A DNA stretch of 64,000 nt. Origin: Buxus sempervirens (Eukaryota > Streptophyta > Magnoliopsida > Buxales > Buxaceae). The notes under the pieces are model-generated. The model searched no databases. It was not told the origin of the DNA and saw only the letters and a program-made list of their open reading frames with translations. The stretch's first letter is position 1; each line of letters opens with the position of its first letter. Positions 10,858-22,290 of the stretch are shown in pieces. The stretch is taken from positions 29,630,858-29,694,857 of the forward strand of contig OX387190.1 in assembly GCA_947561395.2 (NCBI GenBank), in the 5' to 3' direction. The translations under genes and the position numbers were made by a program.

Positions 10858-12136
10858 TGTTAGGGTTTGTTTTGTATTTGTATTGATCTTTTGAAAATCG
10901 AAATGAAATTCAGAGCAAATTTTTAGGTTCTCCATCCGCATCTCGCTCTCTCATTCATTCTTTGGTATGCAGAAATGATGGTTTCTGACCTGTAACGCCT
11001 GGACAGGTACGGTGTTCTTTTGGCCCGGACAAGAATGGTCTTCTTTTCCATTTTTCTTTTCAAGTTGTCTTTGGCTGTTATGCTCGAATGGTGAATTTGA
11101 GCGGTTTCTGTTGTTATTGATTGACGTAACTTATGTTCTCTTTAGGTTTTAATTTTTGAACTTGTCGTATATATCATCGTTGTTATCACATTTGTTCCTT
11201 TGTGATGAATTCACTTCATATTTTTTCAGTTGTGCATATGTTCATCTGTTATCAATGCTAACATCCTCCTTGGTGGTTTCTTGTATATTGGTCCTTCTTC
11301 CTCTTGGACGGTACCGAGTTGGTAGTGGTACCGCCCAAGTCATGGCTGAGTTAAACCGAGTTTGGTGAATCCATTAAGGAAATATGTACCGGGTTGCAAA
11401 CTCATATTGACTGAGTTTTCAAACCATTGACAGTGCACTTGAAAATAATTATTGCATAAGGGTAGAGGAGCTTCTTATGAGGGAAGCATATTTGGTAATC
11501 TGTGCTTTTATATTATGCAGAAATACTAAAAGTCATCAATTACCAGTTACACGGTTCACATCAGCTCTAACGTTAATTGATGTGGTGATCACTGCTCAAA
11601 AGAAATATTATGATCTGTGGATGAGTGTGCTGTGTGGAAAATCATGAAATATTAAAATGGATATTATTTAGTTTCTTATTGATTACCTGATTGAGATATC
11701 ATAATGCAAAGTGGCGATACATTCATAAAATGAATACTGAACCTATTAGACAAGCATAGATACTACGGGGCTGGATACGATGTGGTTATTCTGATCAACC
11801 CATTTGAGATAACCATAAGTGATGTTTGGAGCATCTTTGCTAACCTCCACACTCAGAACAAACCTTTGCTTCTGGCCTGTGCTAGTGAACTGGAGAGTCG
11901 CTGGCTCAACTTGGGCCTTCATTTCGCTTGGAAACTCCAGAACTGCATGGTAAACTGCAGTTTCACCTCCCACATTTGTCACAACCCTGCTGAAGTTTTT
12001 CACGTTTGTCAATCTTGTTTCTTTAGGAAATATGGCAACAAAAGATGGGTAGTTGAGGTCAGATGTGTTGTCATGGCAAGTCCATTGAGTCCGCCTAATT
12101 GTGGCACTCATCCGCTGTTCATTGTATCCAAGGCTG
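10858..12136. repeat. Tandem duplication, copy 1, right part
   Basis: This matches 50977-52250 and continues the duplication after the chromovirus insertion. Bases 10863-11745 contain no gene I can recognise. They include T-rich, leader-like sequence starting 'TAGGGTTTGTTTTG'. From 11746 the region holds the 3' end of the subtilase. Confidence 0.95.
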
Positions 12137-12260
12137 CAGAGGAAATCTACGTAGTCCTGGAATCCCATGTCATAGACTAGCCCAGGGTCACTGATTTTGT
12201 TAGGATTGATCTGGCCAGCGCCAAAATCCAATGGCGTGCTAGGTAACCCTGTGCTCTGAT
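11746..12260 (-). pseudogene. Subtilisin-like protease, 3' part (split by Tat-A)
   Basis: This is the C-terminal part of the SBT1-type subtilase whose 5' part is at 40017-41815. From the junction at codon 'Q-STGLPS' it contains the conserved GAGQINP and DPGLVYD block. It then has the fibronectin-III-like C-terminal domain (LNYPSF, SRVVTNVG, YGYLKWVD) and stops at 11746-11748. The 27.75-kb Tat-A element lies between the two parts, with the duplicated CTGAT at 12256-12260 and 40012-40016. Removing the element in thought restores the codon register (the DQ-S junction), so the split is a simple insertion. The protein would be a secreted serine protease, but this locus cannot make it. Confidence 0.93.
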
Positions 12261-12373
12261 TGTAGACACCCCAAATTGCACCCCAATATAAGAGATTAAC
12301 TAAGAAGAGCTCCAAAGGTCTTATTTGAGCCTTGACATGTGTCAAACTTTCAAAAACTTTCAAAATCAGTGCC

Positions 12374-12640
12374 AACCGCACTGTGTATACGGTTTTCATA
12401 ATCTCGGTTTCAACCGCTCTGTATGTGCGGTTGCAACCGCACACACAGCACGGTTCACATCAAGGCTTGTTGCGCTGGCGGCCACGTGGCTTCGCGAAGC
12501 TTCGGCCGTTAAGCCGCGTGGACAGCACTCAATTAAAGCATAACTGAATTGAACCGCCCTGTATATGCGGTTTGGTCAAATTTGTACATAAACCGCACTT
12601 TAAGTGACGGTTGTGTAGAAACCGCACTGTGTATACGGTT
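12374..12640 (+). promoter_or_regulatory. Cluster of six CCG-N11-CGG dyad modules (Tat-A 5' LTR)
   Basis: The units start at 12374, 12412, 12435, 12552, 12591 and 12620. All have AACCG and CGGTT arms. Spacing is 11 bases, except 12 bases in the unit at 12591. They lie about 200 bp upstream of the TATA box. Confidence 0.88.
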
Positions 12641-12841
12641 TTGGCTGTTTCGAGGCTTTGCGAAATGGCTCGATCTCTGAGCCTTATTTACGCATATTAT
12701 CTCTCTCTCAAGGACCTAAACTCCCTATTTCACCCTCCGAAACTTGCTGAATTACACCAATTCATGCCTTGGAGGAGAATTGGAATAATCTAGAAGGCCT
12801 TTTTGGCCTACCCTTGGGACTCTTCTACCCTTGACTTGGCC

Positions 12842-12849
12842 TATAAATA
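12842..12849 (+). promoter_or_regulatory. TATA box of the Tat-A 5' LTR
   Basis: TATAAATA is followed by AGGGGTCCTCC. It is the likely core promoter for the gag-pol transcript. Confidence 0.75.
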
Positions 12850-14666
12850 GAGGGGTCCTCCTCTTGCAAATGGCTGACAATCTGAAGCTTAGAAGCTCTG
12901 CAAGAAGAAGGAGAACCTCTGCTGGATTGGCTACTCAACTGCTCAAGCTACTAAGGTAAGGCCTATTTGAGTTATTGCTTCCTCTTTAAGTTCTAGCAAA
13001 TCTCTCATCTTCTACCTTTCTGTAGTGTAAGACCACCTGGTGTTGTTTGTAGCCCCAAACCCCTTCTAAAGTACCTGGGAATCCTCTCTAGCCGTAAAAC
13101 GTGAAGAGAGAGCCTGGGGAAAAGGAAGGTGGAATGGATCCTCTAGGTTTCGAACCCTCAAATGATGTGCAAGCATGCTATATGGTTATTTTGAGCCCTT
13201 GAATGCTTCTCTGATCATTTTTGTATTTGGAGAAGATGTGAATCCATGCTCTCAATAGCCATGGATTCCAACTTTCTCATAGAAATGTGATTTTCCACAT
13301 CTTTGCACCCACTTTCCACCCCTTTTTTTTTATCAAAATATAGGCTAGATCTTGGATTTCCATGTAAATATGGAAAATCTGAGATCATTGGCCTTAGAAT
13401 GAGTTTTTAGAAGTTCATGAGTTGTTTTTCATGATTTTAAATTGTTTTGGTCGAATCCACTTGCACACATACACTGATTTTGGATTCTTATTCAAGGTTC
13501 TTCAAAAACAGGACAGATCTGTAGCCTGTCTTGGAATTCTTATAGCTTCATCCTCCGGATGAATTTTTGAGTGATTTCAAAGACATGTGATAGATGGATG
13601 TGTCTATTTAATATCTGGAAATTTTCGTCCACTTCCATGTAGCCAATTTTTGACACCATCTCTTCATAGTTTGTAAGACAGTTCAGCCCAGATTGCTGAA
13701 CTTGCCGCTTTGATGGTGCACCGTTTATTCGATTTTAATCCGTTTCATGTGATTCCAGTTTCTGAGTTTCCTTTGAGAAGTCTATTTTCATTTCCAATTG
13801 GTTTCAGCAGATTTCAATCTGTTTTGGTCTTGGGTGCTCAGTTGACTCAGAAGTGCTCGCTGGCATAGTCCAGAGCTCATCTGTGGTCTTCTAGGCCTGT
13901 TCAAGAGAGCACACAAGTCACATCCGGATAGAGATTGGTGTGAGGTTTTTTTCTTTGGAAAGATGGCACCACATACTTCCTCCATACCAATTTTCATGGA
14001 TTTTTATTGAGCCAAACTCCACGAATAGAGCTTTGAAAATGCCTACTTAACACTTTTTCTGAGTTATAACAGCAGATTTCATATGTGGATTTCTCTCTCG
14101 TTTTGGATCGGATTGAGCTGAATTTTCTACTGTATACTCTACTATATACCAGTTTTCCAATGGCTTTGGTTTCATTTGATTTGGATTTGAATTGGGAAAG
14201 TTATGGTTTATCAAAGTTTTCAAGTTCTTTTGACCTATTTTCTCCAGATTTGCCTTAGCTGGATTTTCTTCATTTTTTACCTTGATTTCACTTCACTCAT
14301 GAGGTTTTAGAAGTGATGAATCCACAAAGAGAGCCTAAGTTCATTAGACTTCTCATTTGGAATGATCACATACATGGTGCTTGTGGTAAGCATCCTTTTG
14401 CCCATTTTGTTAGAAAAATGATTCTAAAGTATAAGCAAGCATGTGGTAACCGTCTTAGACGGATGAGTAGGGGTGCCTAACACCTTCCTCCGCTCATAAA
14501 TAATTCCCCGTACCCAATCTCTGGATTTTCCTTGTATTAGAGCTACTTTGGCTCTATTTGACATCTATGAACCCTTTGGTGTCCATTCACACCTTAAAAT
14601 GGATGGTGGCGACTCTTTACATTTTATCGATCCCCGCGTGACGATAATCGGAAGTCATCCATGTCT

Positions 14667-17058
14667 TTTGCTTGCTTATTCTTTGTTTGATTTTATTGAT
14701 TGTTTGTTGATTGGAGTGATTGTAATAAGCATGCTGATGTGAATGCTTCTATACCTAGAGAATGTGAGACCATAGGAAATAGGGCATGAGATGTGTGATG
14801 CTTTGTTTATGCTCAAAACCATGTTAGGAGACCTAGCTAGTTTTACCATGCTAGGCTACCGTGTTTATATGACGAGCATGTTTTGATTAGGATTCTAATG
14901 TCATTGAGCATGTGATCAGGATTTTTAGGGAGATATTTTGAATACGTCAAAAGCATGCTCACCATAATTGAATACTATTTGTTGTATGATATGATAACAT
15001 GCCTCCATGTTTGCATGATTGTGTGAATGCATATTTAGATGGAGCATGCTAGGCTTTCTTTTATTTAATTGAATGTTCCCATGTTTATTAGCTTCAAAAT
15101 GATCTCTATATCATGCCTTGGTGTGTATGGCTTGCATGGCTGCGAAAAAAGAGTGGCAAGGGTGGGACGTTGTGTTGAATGTGACCCACTTTTTCAAATG
15201 CACTTGTGCACCTTTTTTTCTTTTTTACACAGCCTACCTATCACCTATAGGAAGTTGAACAAGAATGTGGGTAGCTTGGCGCACCGAGGTCGTTACTTCG
15301 GAAAGCGAAAGTGAAAACATTCACCTTAGAGACTTTGAGCCAATGATGTGATGACATGGTGGATCTAGAATTCTGGTCATACACTAGGCTTGAGCTCTAA
15401 GTTGCCAATAAGCCAAAACCCAAAACCCCTACGCGAAGGTGGAGAAACACCCTTTTGGCCAAAATAAACCAAATGCGATGGGGAAGGGTTTGTAATGAGG
15501 GAAGGCCATCTTGCATGGCTCAGGTGACCCGAGGTATGATATGGATACCATCTTGAAGATAAACTTGAGGTAACAAGGTATTTTCAAATTTTTCCCTTGT
15601 AATAACCTCCATACTTTATAAGAAGCAAGGTTATAGTGTCCATTTGTTGGGATTTTGTTTTTCCCAGAAAATTACTGTTAGCCTAAGATTGGTGTAGCCC
15701 TTAGAGAGAGTTTTTACTCTTCTTAGGTGTCATTCTACCCAAATGCCCATAGGAGGCACCCAAAAGGCCCAAAATCCATGCATTAGGTGTCCATTTTTAG
15801 GAGGGAGCCTATGCCCTCCTTTGTATGAATATGGCTAATCCTCTTTCTTGCAGGGAATTTGTGTGTGAAGGCCATCCAAGAGCTGCTGGTGCAAGGAGCC
15901 TCTTCTTTTTTCTTTTGTGTAGAAATTTTCATTCTCTAGCGCAAGGAGGCTAAAACTGTCATTTTTATTTTGATTCATGCCCTTGAAGGCCAATTTGTAT
16001 TGTAACATGTTTCTTTCATTATAAGAGATCTGTTTGTGCATATTTATGGTCTCCGCATGCACCTTCATGAAATTCATGGTCTAAGCGGGCTTTTAATGCC
16101 ATTTGATGCGTCAAATGCCCAACTTGGGGCAGTCTGGGGGCCACCCAATGGTGAACAATGTGTTTGGGTATTTAACCAAGCTAATGAAACCAATTGGAAA
16201 AAAGAACAAATCGAAAATCTCATTTTCGGCTGGAAACCGTCCTGAGTATGCGGTTGTCTGCATTCTCGCTGCAACCGCATGTTTCATACGGTTTGAGCCA
16301 AACCGTCCTGAGTGTGCGGTTTTAAGCCGAAATCCCATTCTGGCCATGCTAATTAAACATTTCTGGGTCCTTTCATCCCTAAGTTATATAAGCAAGTGTG
16401 CAGTGACTCCAAATAAGATAAATGGCATTTAAACCATTCCAAATCCACCTAGATCAAGAGATTAAGGTCCTTTTGAACATATTCACCTAAATTGAGCAAA
16501 TTAATCCAACTCAAAGGTGAAATAAAAGTTGGCTCAAACCAAAAATCAGGTCAAGCACCAAATTTCGGGGTTTAAGCTCATGTTAGGCTCTTTTTACCTA
16601 ATTTGAACACCTAACCCATCTTAATTGAAGTAAATGATTAAAAGAAAATTGGTTCAAATAACCAACCTAATCATACTTCAACCTCAAGAATTAAACTTGG
16701 AAATCACAATAAGCTTCCAAAGCATGTTTTAGGCCTAAAGTGGGATCTAAACCAAGAGTAAAAGGAAAAGAGGCTCAACTCTTTAAAATAGAGCAAATTC
16801 CAACCAAAAATAAGAAATCTTTAATCATAAAGTATTCAAACTTTTAAGATTTCAACTCATGGGGTCACTGAGAAACCTCTGAATTCCAAGCAAATGATCA
16901 ATTAAGGATTCAATGAAAAAAAAAAAAATTTTTTTTTTTTTTTAATAAATCACCACCTCAAAGATAAAGTGAGTCTCTTTTTAACTCAAAATACCTAAGG
17001 CTGGAAATCAAAAATTTTTTTTAGGCATCTGAAAGCCTTGGAATTTCAGAAAAATCAA
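14667..17058 (+). other. Untranslated leader of Tat-A, first part
   Basis: There is no credible coding sequence between the 5' LTR and gag; stops are frequent in all frames. It contains one dyad-module cluster (16235-16321) followed by a TATA-like TATATAAG at 16384. The last 60 bases hold A and T homopolymer runs that may be unreliable in the assembly. Confidence 0.7.
16235..16321 (+). promoter_or_regulatory. Three CCG-N11-CGG dyad modules in the Tat-A leader
   Basis: Three 21-bp units start at 16235, 16273 and 16301, all with AACCG and CGGTT arms. The first and third share the centre TCCTGAGTNTG. The sequence TATATAAG begins at 16384, about 60 bp downstream, so this could be a second, internal promoter ahead of gag. 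Confidence 0.75.
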
Positions 17059-18071
17059 TTCATAGGACTCCTGGAAGCCTGAAATTCCAGACTTTTTCAA
17101 AATCTTCATAGGCCTTCTAAAGCCTGAATTTAGAAATTCATAGGACTCCTGGAAGCCTGAAATTCCAGATTTTTTCAAAATCTTCATAGGCCTTCTAAAG
17201 CCTGAATTTAGAAATTCATAGGACTCCTGGAAGCCTGAAATTTCAGACTTTTTCAAAATCTTCATGGGCCTTCTAAAAGCCTGAATTTAGAAATTCATAG
17301 GACTCCTGGAAGCCTGAAATTCCAGATTTTTTCAAAATCTTCATAGGCCTTCTAAAGCCTGAATTTAGAAATTCATAGGACTCCTGGAAGCCTGAAATTC
17401 CAGACTTTTTCAAAATCTTCATAGGCCTTCTAAAGCCTGAATTCAGAAATTCATAGGACTCCTGGAAGCCTGAAATTCCAGACTTTTTCAAAATCTTCAT
17501 AGGCCTTCTAAAGCCTGAATTTAGAAATTCATAGGACTCCTGGAAGCCTGAAATTCCAGATTTTTTCAAAATCTTCATAGGCCTTCTAAAGCCTGAATTT
17601 AGAAATTCATAGGACTCCTGGAAGCCTGAAATTCCAGACTTTTTCAAAATCTTCATAGGCCTTCTAAAGCCTGAATTTAGAAATTCATAGGACTCCTGGA
17701 AGCCTGAAATTCCAGACTTTTTCAAAATCTTCATAGGCCTTCTAAAGCCTGAATTTAGAAATTCATAGGACTCCTGGAAGCCCGAAATTCCAGATTTTTT
17801 CAAAATCTTCATAGGCCTTCTAAAGCCTGAATTTAGAAATTCATAGGACTCCTGGAAGCCTGAAATTCCAGACTTTTTCAAAATCTTCATAGGCCTTCTA
17901 AAGCCTGAATTTAGAAATTCATAGGACTCCTGGAAGCCTGAAATTCCAGACTTTTTCAAAATCTTCATAGGCCTTCTAAAGCCTGAATTTAGAAATTCAT
18001 AGGACTCCTGGAAGCCTGAAATTCTAGACTTTTTCAAAATCTTCATAGGCCTTCTAAAGCCTGAATTTAGA
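17059..18071. repeat. 78-bp minisatellite, about 13 copies, in the Tat-A leader
   Basis: These are head-to-tail copies of a 78-bp unit that begins TTCATAGGACTCCTGGAAG and ends GCCTGAATTTAGAAA, with very few differences between copies. One copy carries an extra A near 17277. Because 78 is divisible by three, the minus strand reads as a repetitive 26-residue peptide, which I do not take as a gene. The high similarity of the units points to recent expansion or ongoing unequal exchange. Confidence 0.95.
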
Positions 18072-18514
18072 AAATCATAGGCCCCTGAAAGCCTGCGTAA
18101 TTTCGGGAGGTTGTGGAAGCCTTAATTACAAAGCATAAGCCCTTGGAAGCTTATGTAATTCCAATGCTTGATTTGACTATGGGCTTTTACCATAGCCATA
18201 TCATTTTGTGGGACATGTTGGAGGCCCTAGAATACTCCAACAAAATTTCTGAGGTTTGATCTTTTTCGTATCAATCACCTCGTCTTAATAAGGTTATTTT
18301 AACCATAAATACAAAAATCAAAAAAGAAAAATATATGAATGCAAAGAGAACCCCAGACTCATGTTCACCAAGCCTACATGCATGCATAGGTGTGTAAAGT
18401 TGATTGGATGGGATACTAACATTTTTCTCTTTTGTCTTTTTCCTTTTACTAAGGTACTAAGTTCCTACTGCAACCATTGCTCCCCGACGTTCTCAGAGAT
18501 TAAAAGCTGCTACC
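18072..18514 (+). other. Tat-A leader, last part before gag
   Basis: This holds no gene. A pyrimidine-rich stretch ending TTTTACTAAG (about 18425-18455) just before the gag frame could be a splice acceptor, but no donor could be matched to it. Confidence 0.4.
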
Positions 18515-20836
18515 ATGAACCCTGCTGAGGAACAATCCACTGTTTCGGCTGAGGCCTTTGCTCAACTGCAAGAGCAAGTGGCAGGGATGACCAAACTATT
18601 GGAGAATTTGCTGGCCAACCAAGCCGCTCAGGCTCAGGTGCAGGCGCAACAGGCGCAGGCTCAGGTTCACCAGGCTTCATCATCCCACAATGCACCACCA
18701 CAGGCTCCACCCCAGACTGAACTTCCACCACCAATCCAACCTATCCCACCTCAACCTGAACTCTCTCATCCAAACCCCGAGCCTATCCTGATCCGGGAGG
18801 AGGAATCTGAATGTGAGAGGGAAAAGGAGAAAGAAAAGGAGAGACTGAGGGTAGAAGTGGAAAGAAAATTTTTGGACAAACTGGAGTCCATTCAAGAGGA
18901 ACTGAAAGAAGTGAGGGGGATCAACACGTTGGATGGTACCAACTTCCAAGATCTCTGCCTGTACCCCGACGCATGCTTACCGGCCAAATTTAAGTGCCCG
19001 GACTTTGAGAAATATGACGGCACCGGATGCCCAATGAGCCATCTGAAGCTCTACTGTGGGGCGTTATGCCAATTTGGCCAGGATGATGGCATCCTGATCC
19101 AGCTGTTCCGGAGAAGCCTAACTGGGGCAGCCTTGAGATGGTTCGCAACTGTGGACCACGGCAGAATCAGAAGGTGGAAGGACCTAGCTGATGCTTTCCT
19201 TGCTCAGTACCGTTTCAATGTAGACATCGTGCCAGATAGGTACGATATGATGAAAATGAGTAAGGGAAGAGAAGAGACAGTTAGGCAATATGCCAAAAGG
19301 TGGAGAGAAGCCGCCTCTCAAGTCAGGCCTCCCATGATGGAGCCAGAGATGGTTACCACCTTCATTGGCACACTGGGGCATCCATTTTACAATCACTTGG
19401 TGGGTCAGGTTACCACCAGTTTTGCTGCCCTAGTGTTAGTCGCGGATCGGATTGAAGATGGAATCAGATCCGGGCGAATCCACGACCATTCTGCCACGAC
19501 TCGTCAACAGGAGCCAACTTTTGATCCTTCTGCCCAGAAGCAGAAAAATGGGGCAAGAAGGAATGGAGGAAAGAAAGAAGGGGAAGTAAACATGGTACAA
19601 CCCCAACCACCACAGAAACCCATCCAGATCAATATTGCTGCACCTCCACCCAGTCCAGTGCAGCCACAATCGACCTATCAAAACCCTCTCAACATTAATG
19701 TTCCTCAGGCAGCAATGCCCAACCAAAAAAGGGTATTCTCAAAAGAGGAGAGAGACGCTTGGATGGCGTCCAGAAGGAGCAGGGTCCTTTCCCCTCTTCC
19801 TGTGACTCCATCCCAACTTTTGCCATCTTTGTTAAACGCAGGGTATGTCACCCTGAAAGAACCAAATCCGAATGCTTCAAAGGGAAAGAATTTCGATCCC
19901 TCCACCACCTGTGAATACCATATGGGTGCACCAGGACACCCTACAGACAGGTGTTGGCCATTAAAACATGCCATCCAGGATTTGATCGATCAGGGAACCC
20001 TGTTGTTTAACACAGCTGCACCCTCTCCCGCCAGGACTGACATTGGTCAGAATCCTCTGCCCCAGCATAATGGGGCTGGTCCTTCCAATTTTGTAGGGAC
20101 CATCTCTTCTAGACCTAGGACTTTTGATCCCTCGCAGCTGATTGCGCCAATAGGGACGTCTGTTAGGGTCTATTTTGACCAGGAAGAGATAGAGGAACAA
20201 ATCAATGTCATTTCTGGAAATAATGGAAATGGCGAGACTGCAGAGGACATTAATGCCTCTCTAAACCGGGCCGCTTCTCTCATGGCCCAGCTTAATGTAG
20301 CCAAACCCCCTCTCATTATTAATTGCAACCAGGCTGTTGCTTCCCCACCTACTCCATCATCCAAACCATCTTTGGTCATTAATTATGACCCCACCACTGC
20401 TTCAATTACGTCTGTTTCTTCTCAGACCTTAAAATCCTCTCAACCCAAGGCACCAAGGCAATCTTCGCCTCTGGTTATTGAGGTGCCTTCTTCTAACCTT
20501 AATCCCACATCAACTCCTGCACCAAGGTTTCATCTCCAACCCTTGGTATTTAACGTTCCTAAACCCTCCTATTCAGAAACTGCTGTACCTTGGAACTACA
20601 GCGAGGGTTATACGACCACTATCCCAGTGGCCGGGAATCAGGGTCAGGAGGAGGTAAACCTCGTGACAAGATCAGGGAGGTGTGTGGAAGGAAAAGAACA
20701 AGAAAAGAAGGAGACAGAGCAAGTCCAGAAGGGGAAGGCCAAAATAGGGGAAGACACCCCTCAGGTCGACAGTAAGGAGGCAGAAGATCTCCTAAAAATA
20801 CTGAAAAAAGTGAATTCAATATTGTCGACCAATTAA
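18515..20836 (+). pseudogene. Tat-A gag
   Basis: This encodes a gag polyprotein of 773 residues as it stands, starting MNPAEEQSTVS. A Gln/Ala-rich coiled stretch (residues 15-60) and a Pro-rich stretch are followed by a charged EKEKEKERLR segment. Next comes the retrotransposon gag domain at about residues 165-330 (TGAALRWFATVDHGRIRRWK, QYAKRWREAA). The C-terminal half is Pro/Ser-rich and includes a Cys/His segment (CEYHMGAPGHPTDRCW, about 19912-19959). The frame ends at 20836 after a shift in an A-run near 20800. In the other frame the conserved Tat motif (AQISILGLLLNSEKHRDSLM) continues to a TAG at 20918-20920. Gag would assemble the element's cytoplasmic particles. Confidence 0.9.
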
Positions 20837-22290
20837 CCAAGGTCCCTGCCCAGATATCAATACTGGGATTATTGCTTAATTCAGAAAAGCATAGGGACTC
20901 ATTAATGAAAGTACTCTAGAGCGCCCACGTGCCCAAAACAATTGAGCCAGACCAGCTCGGCACAATGATCGGCCAGATCCTATCTCACAATGTAATAAGC
21001 TTTTCAGAAAGCGAGATAAGCCCTGGTGGAGGTTATCACATGGACCCTTTGCACATCACTGTGCTCTGTAAGGGTAGCATGATAGCCAGGGTCCTAATTG
21101 ACAATGGGTCAGCCCTAAACGTCTGCCCCCTTGTAACTTTTGTGAGGCTTGGTCTGGACCAATCCAAGATAAGGCAGAACGGGAGGATTGTGAGAGCTTT
21201 TGATAGCTCCAAAACACACTCCCTAGGGGAGATTGAATTGCCGATTACCATCGGACCGAATATCTTTAATATCACATTCGAAGTGATAGATATTCCTGCT
21301 GCCTTCAATCTACTTCTGGGAAGGCCATGGATCCACTCAGCTAGGGCTATACCCTCTACTCTTCATCAAAGAGTAAAATTTATAAAAGGCCTGAGGGTGA
21401 TAACGGTCCTAGCCGAGAGTCTAGTCCCTCCCGTCATACCACCTGACGTACCTTTCATTAATGTAGAATTAACGGCAGACAAAATTGCCTTTCACTCTTT
21501 TCAGTTTGAGACAGTCAACTTCATACCTGGGGGGTGTCTAAAAAAGAATGAGAAGTTGACCTGCGCCAATAAGATGGTGGAGAAGGTCTTAAAGGATTGC
21601 AATTTCCACCCAGGAAAGGGGTTGGGCATTAACCTGCAAGGAAGGGTGACGCCCATAGAGGCACAGAGGCTAGTCCCACGAGTAGGACTAGGGATGAAAA
21701 TAAGAAGATGGAAGAGGGGACCACAGAAAGAAAATGGTGGTGCGGGGGGAAAGAATCAAGGAAAATTCCCTCATTTAAGGGAAACTTTCCCGAAGCCCTC
21801 TCATACCATTCAATTGGCTCCTCCTACAGATTCCTCCAAGCCTCCGTATTTCAATGACAACCCTTTCAGAAAACCTTTTACCTCAACCCTTCAACCTTTT
21901 ATCCCCCTCTCATCCACTTTGGCGCCCAAAGCCACGGGTGAGCCTGAGCCACTGCCACAAGAGCAGCAGGATTTCACAGAAGAGATAGGGGCATTCTTTG
22001 CAATGACAGAGAATGAAGGAAGAGAGAAAGCAGAAGAAGAGGTTCCTTTTATCGACTGGGCCTCAATCAAAATTCCTGATGAGGTCACCTCTGAACTCAG
22101 CCCCGAAACAGAAAAGGGCAGTTTTTCAAATCCGGTAATGATGGTATCGGATCAAGAGTTTGAGGAAGAACGGGTTTGCACTATACCACCTGTTCCAGAG
22201 GGCTTTGTATTGAAAAATTGGGAAGAGACCCCTTTGACGTTTGAGGCTGCATATGGTTGGCAATCAGCTGCGGCCTCCAAAAAAAAAAAC
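20837..22290 (+). pseudogene. Tat-A protease and G-patch-like region
   Basis: This is the start of the pol region, open from about 20929. The aspartic-protease-like domain has ARVLIDNGSALNVCP as the active-site loop (about 21085-21129) and FNLLLGRPWIHSA downstream. The Asp-Asn-Gly in place of Asp-Thr/Ser-Gly is seen in other Tat elements. A G-patch-like segment follows (NFHPGKGLGINLQGRV, about 21601-21648), then a low-complexity linker. The frame breaks in an A-run at about 22279-22290 and continues in another frame. The function in an intact element is cleavage of the polyprotein. Confidence 0.85.

Larger units (their letters stand above)
12261..14666 (+). repeat. 5' LTR of Tat-A
   Basis: This begins TGTAGACACC and aligns with 37589-40011. 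Its 3' end is damaged. Compared with the 3' LTR it lacks 14 bases after 'AGTCATCC', and its last bases (TCACA) are replaced by TTTTGC. I therefore cannot place the primer-binding site with confidence. It carries dyad modules at 12374-12640, a TATA box at 12842 and GTGGCGACTC at 14606-14615. Confidence 0.92.

Noticed and set aside
10863..11368. A possible short gene near 11156-11368, also present at 51275-51487
   Set aside because: Its conservation is explained by the tandem duplication. The peptide has no recognisable domain, and the region reads like T-rich non-coding sequence.
12325..12547. Overlapping frames of about 70 codons, repeated identically at 37653-37875
   Set aside because: They lie inside the LTR across the dyad modules. 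Their conservation is explained by LTR identity, and they are not shared in frame with the solo LTR at 6018.
17008..18046. Long open frames on the minus strand encoding a 26-residue repeat
   Set aside because: They follow directly from the 78-bp minisatellite, whose period is a multiple of three. There is no start context, promoter or similarity to a known protein.
19184..20840. Minus-strand frames opposite gag and pol of Tat-A
   Set aside because: They are shadows of the coding sense strand with no matching introns, domains or homologues in Tat-B, unlike genes A and B.
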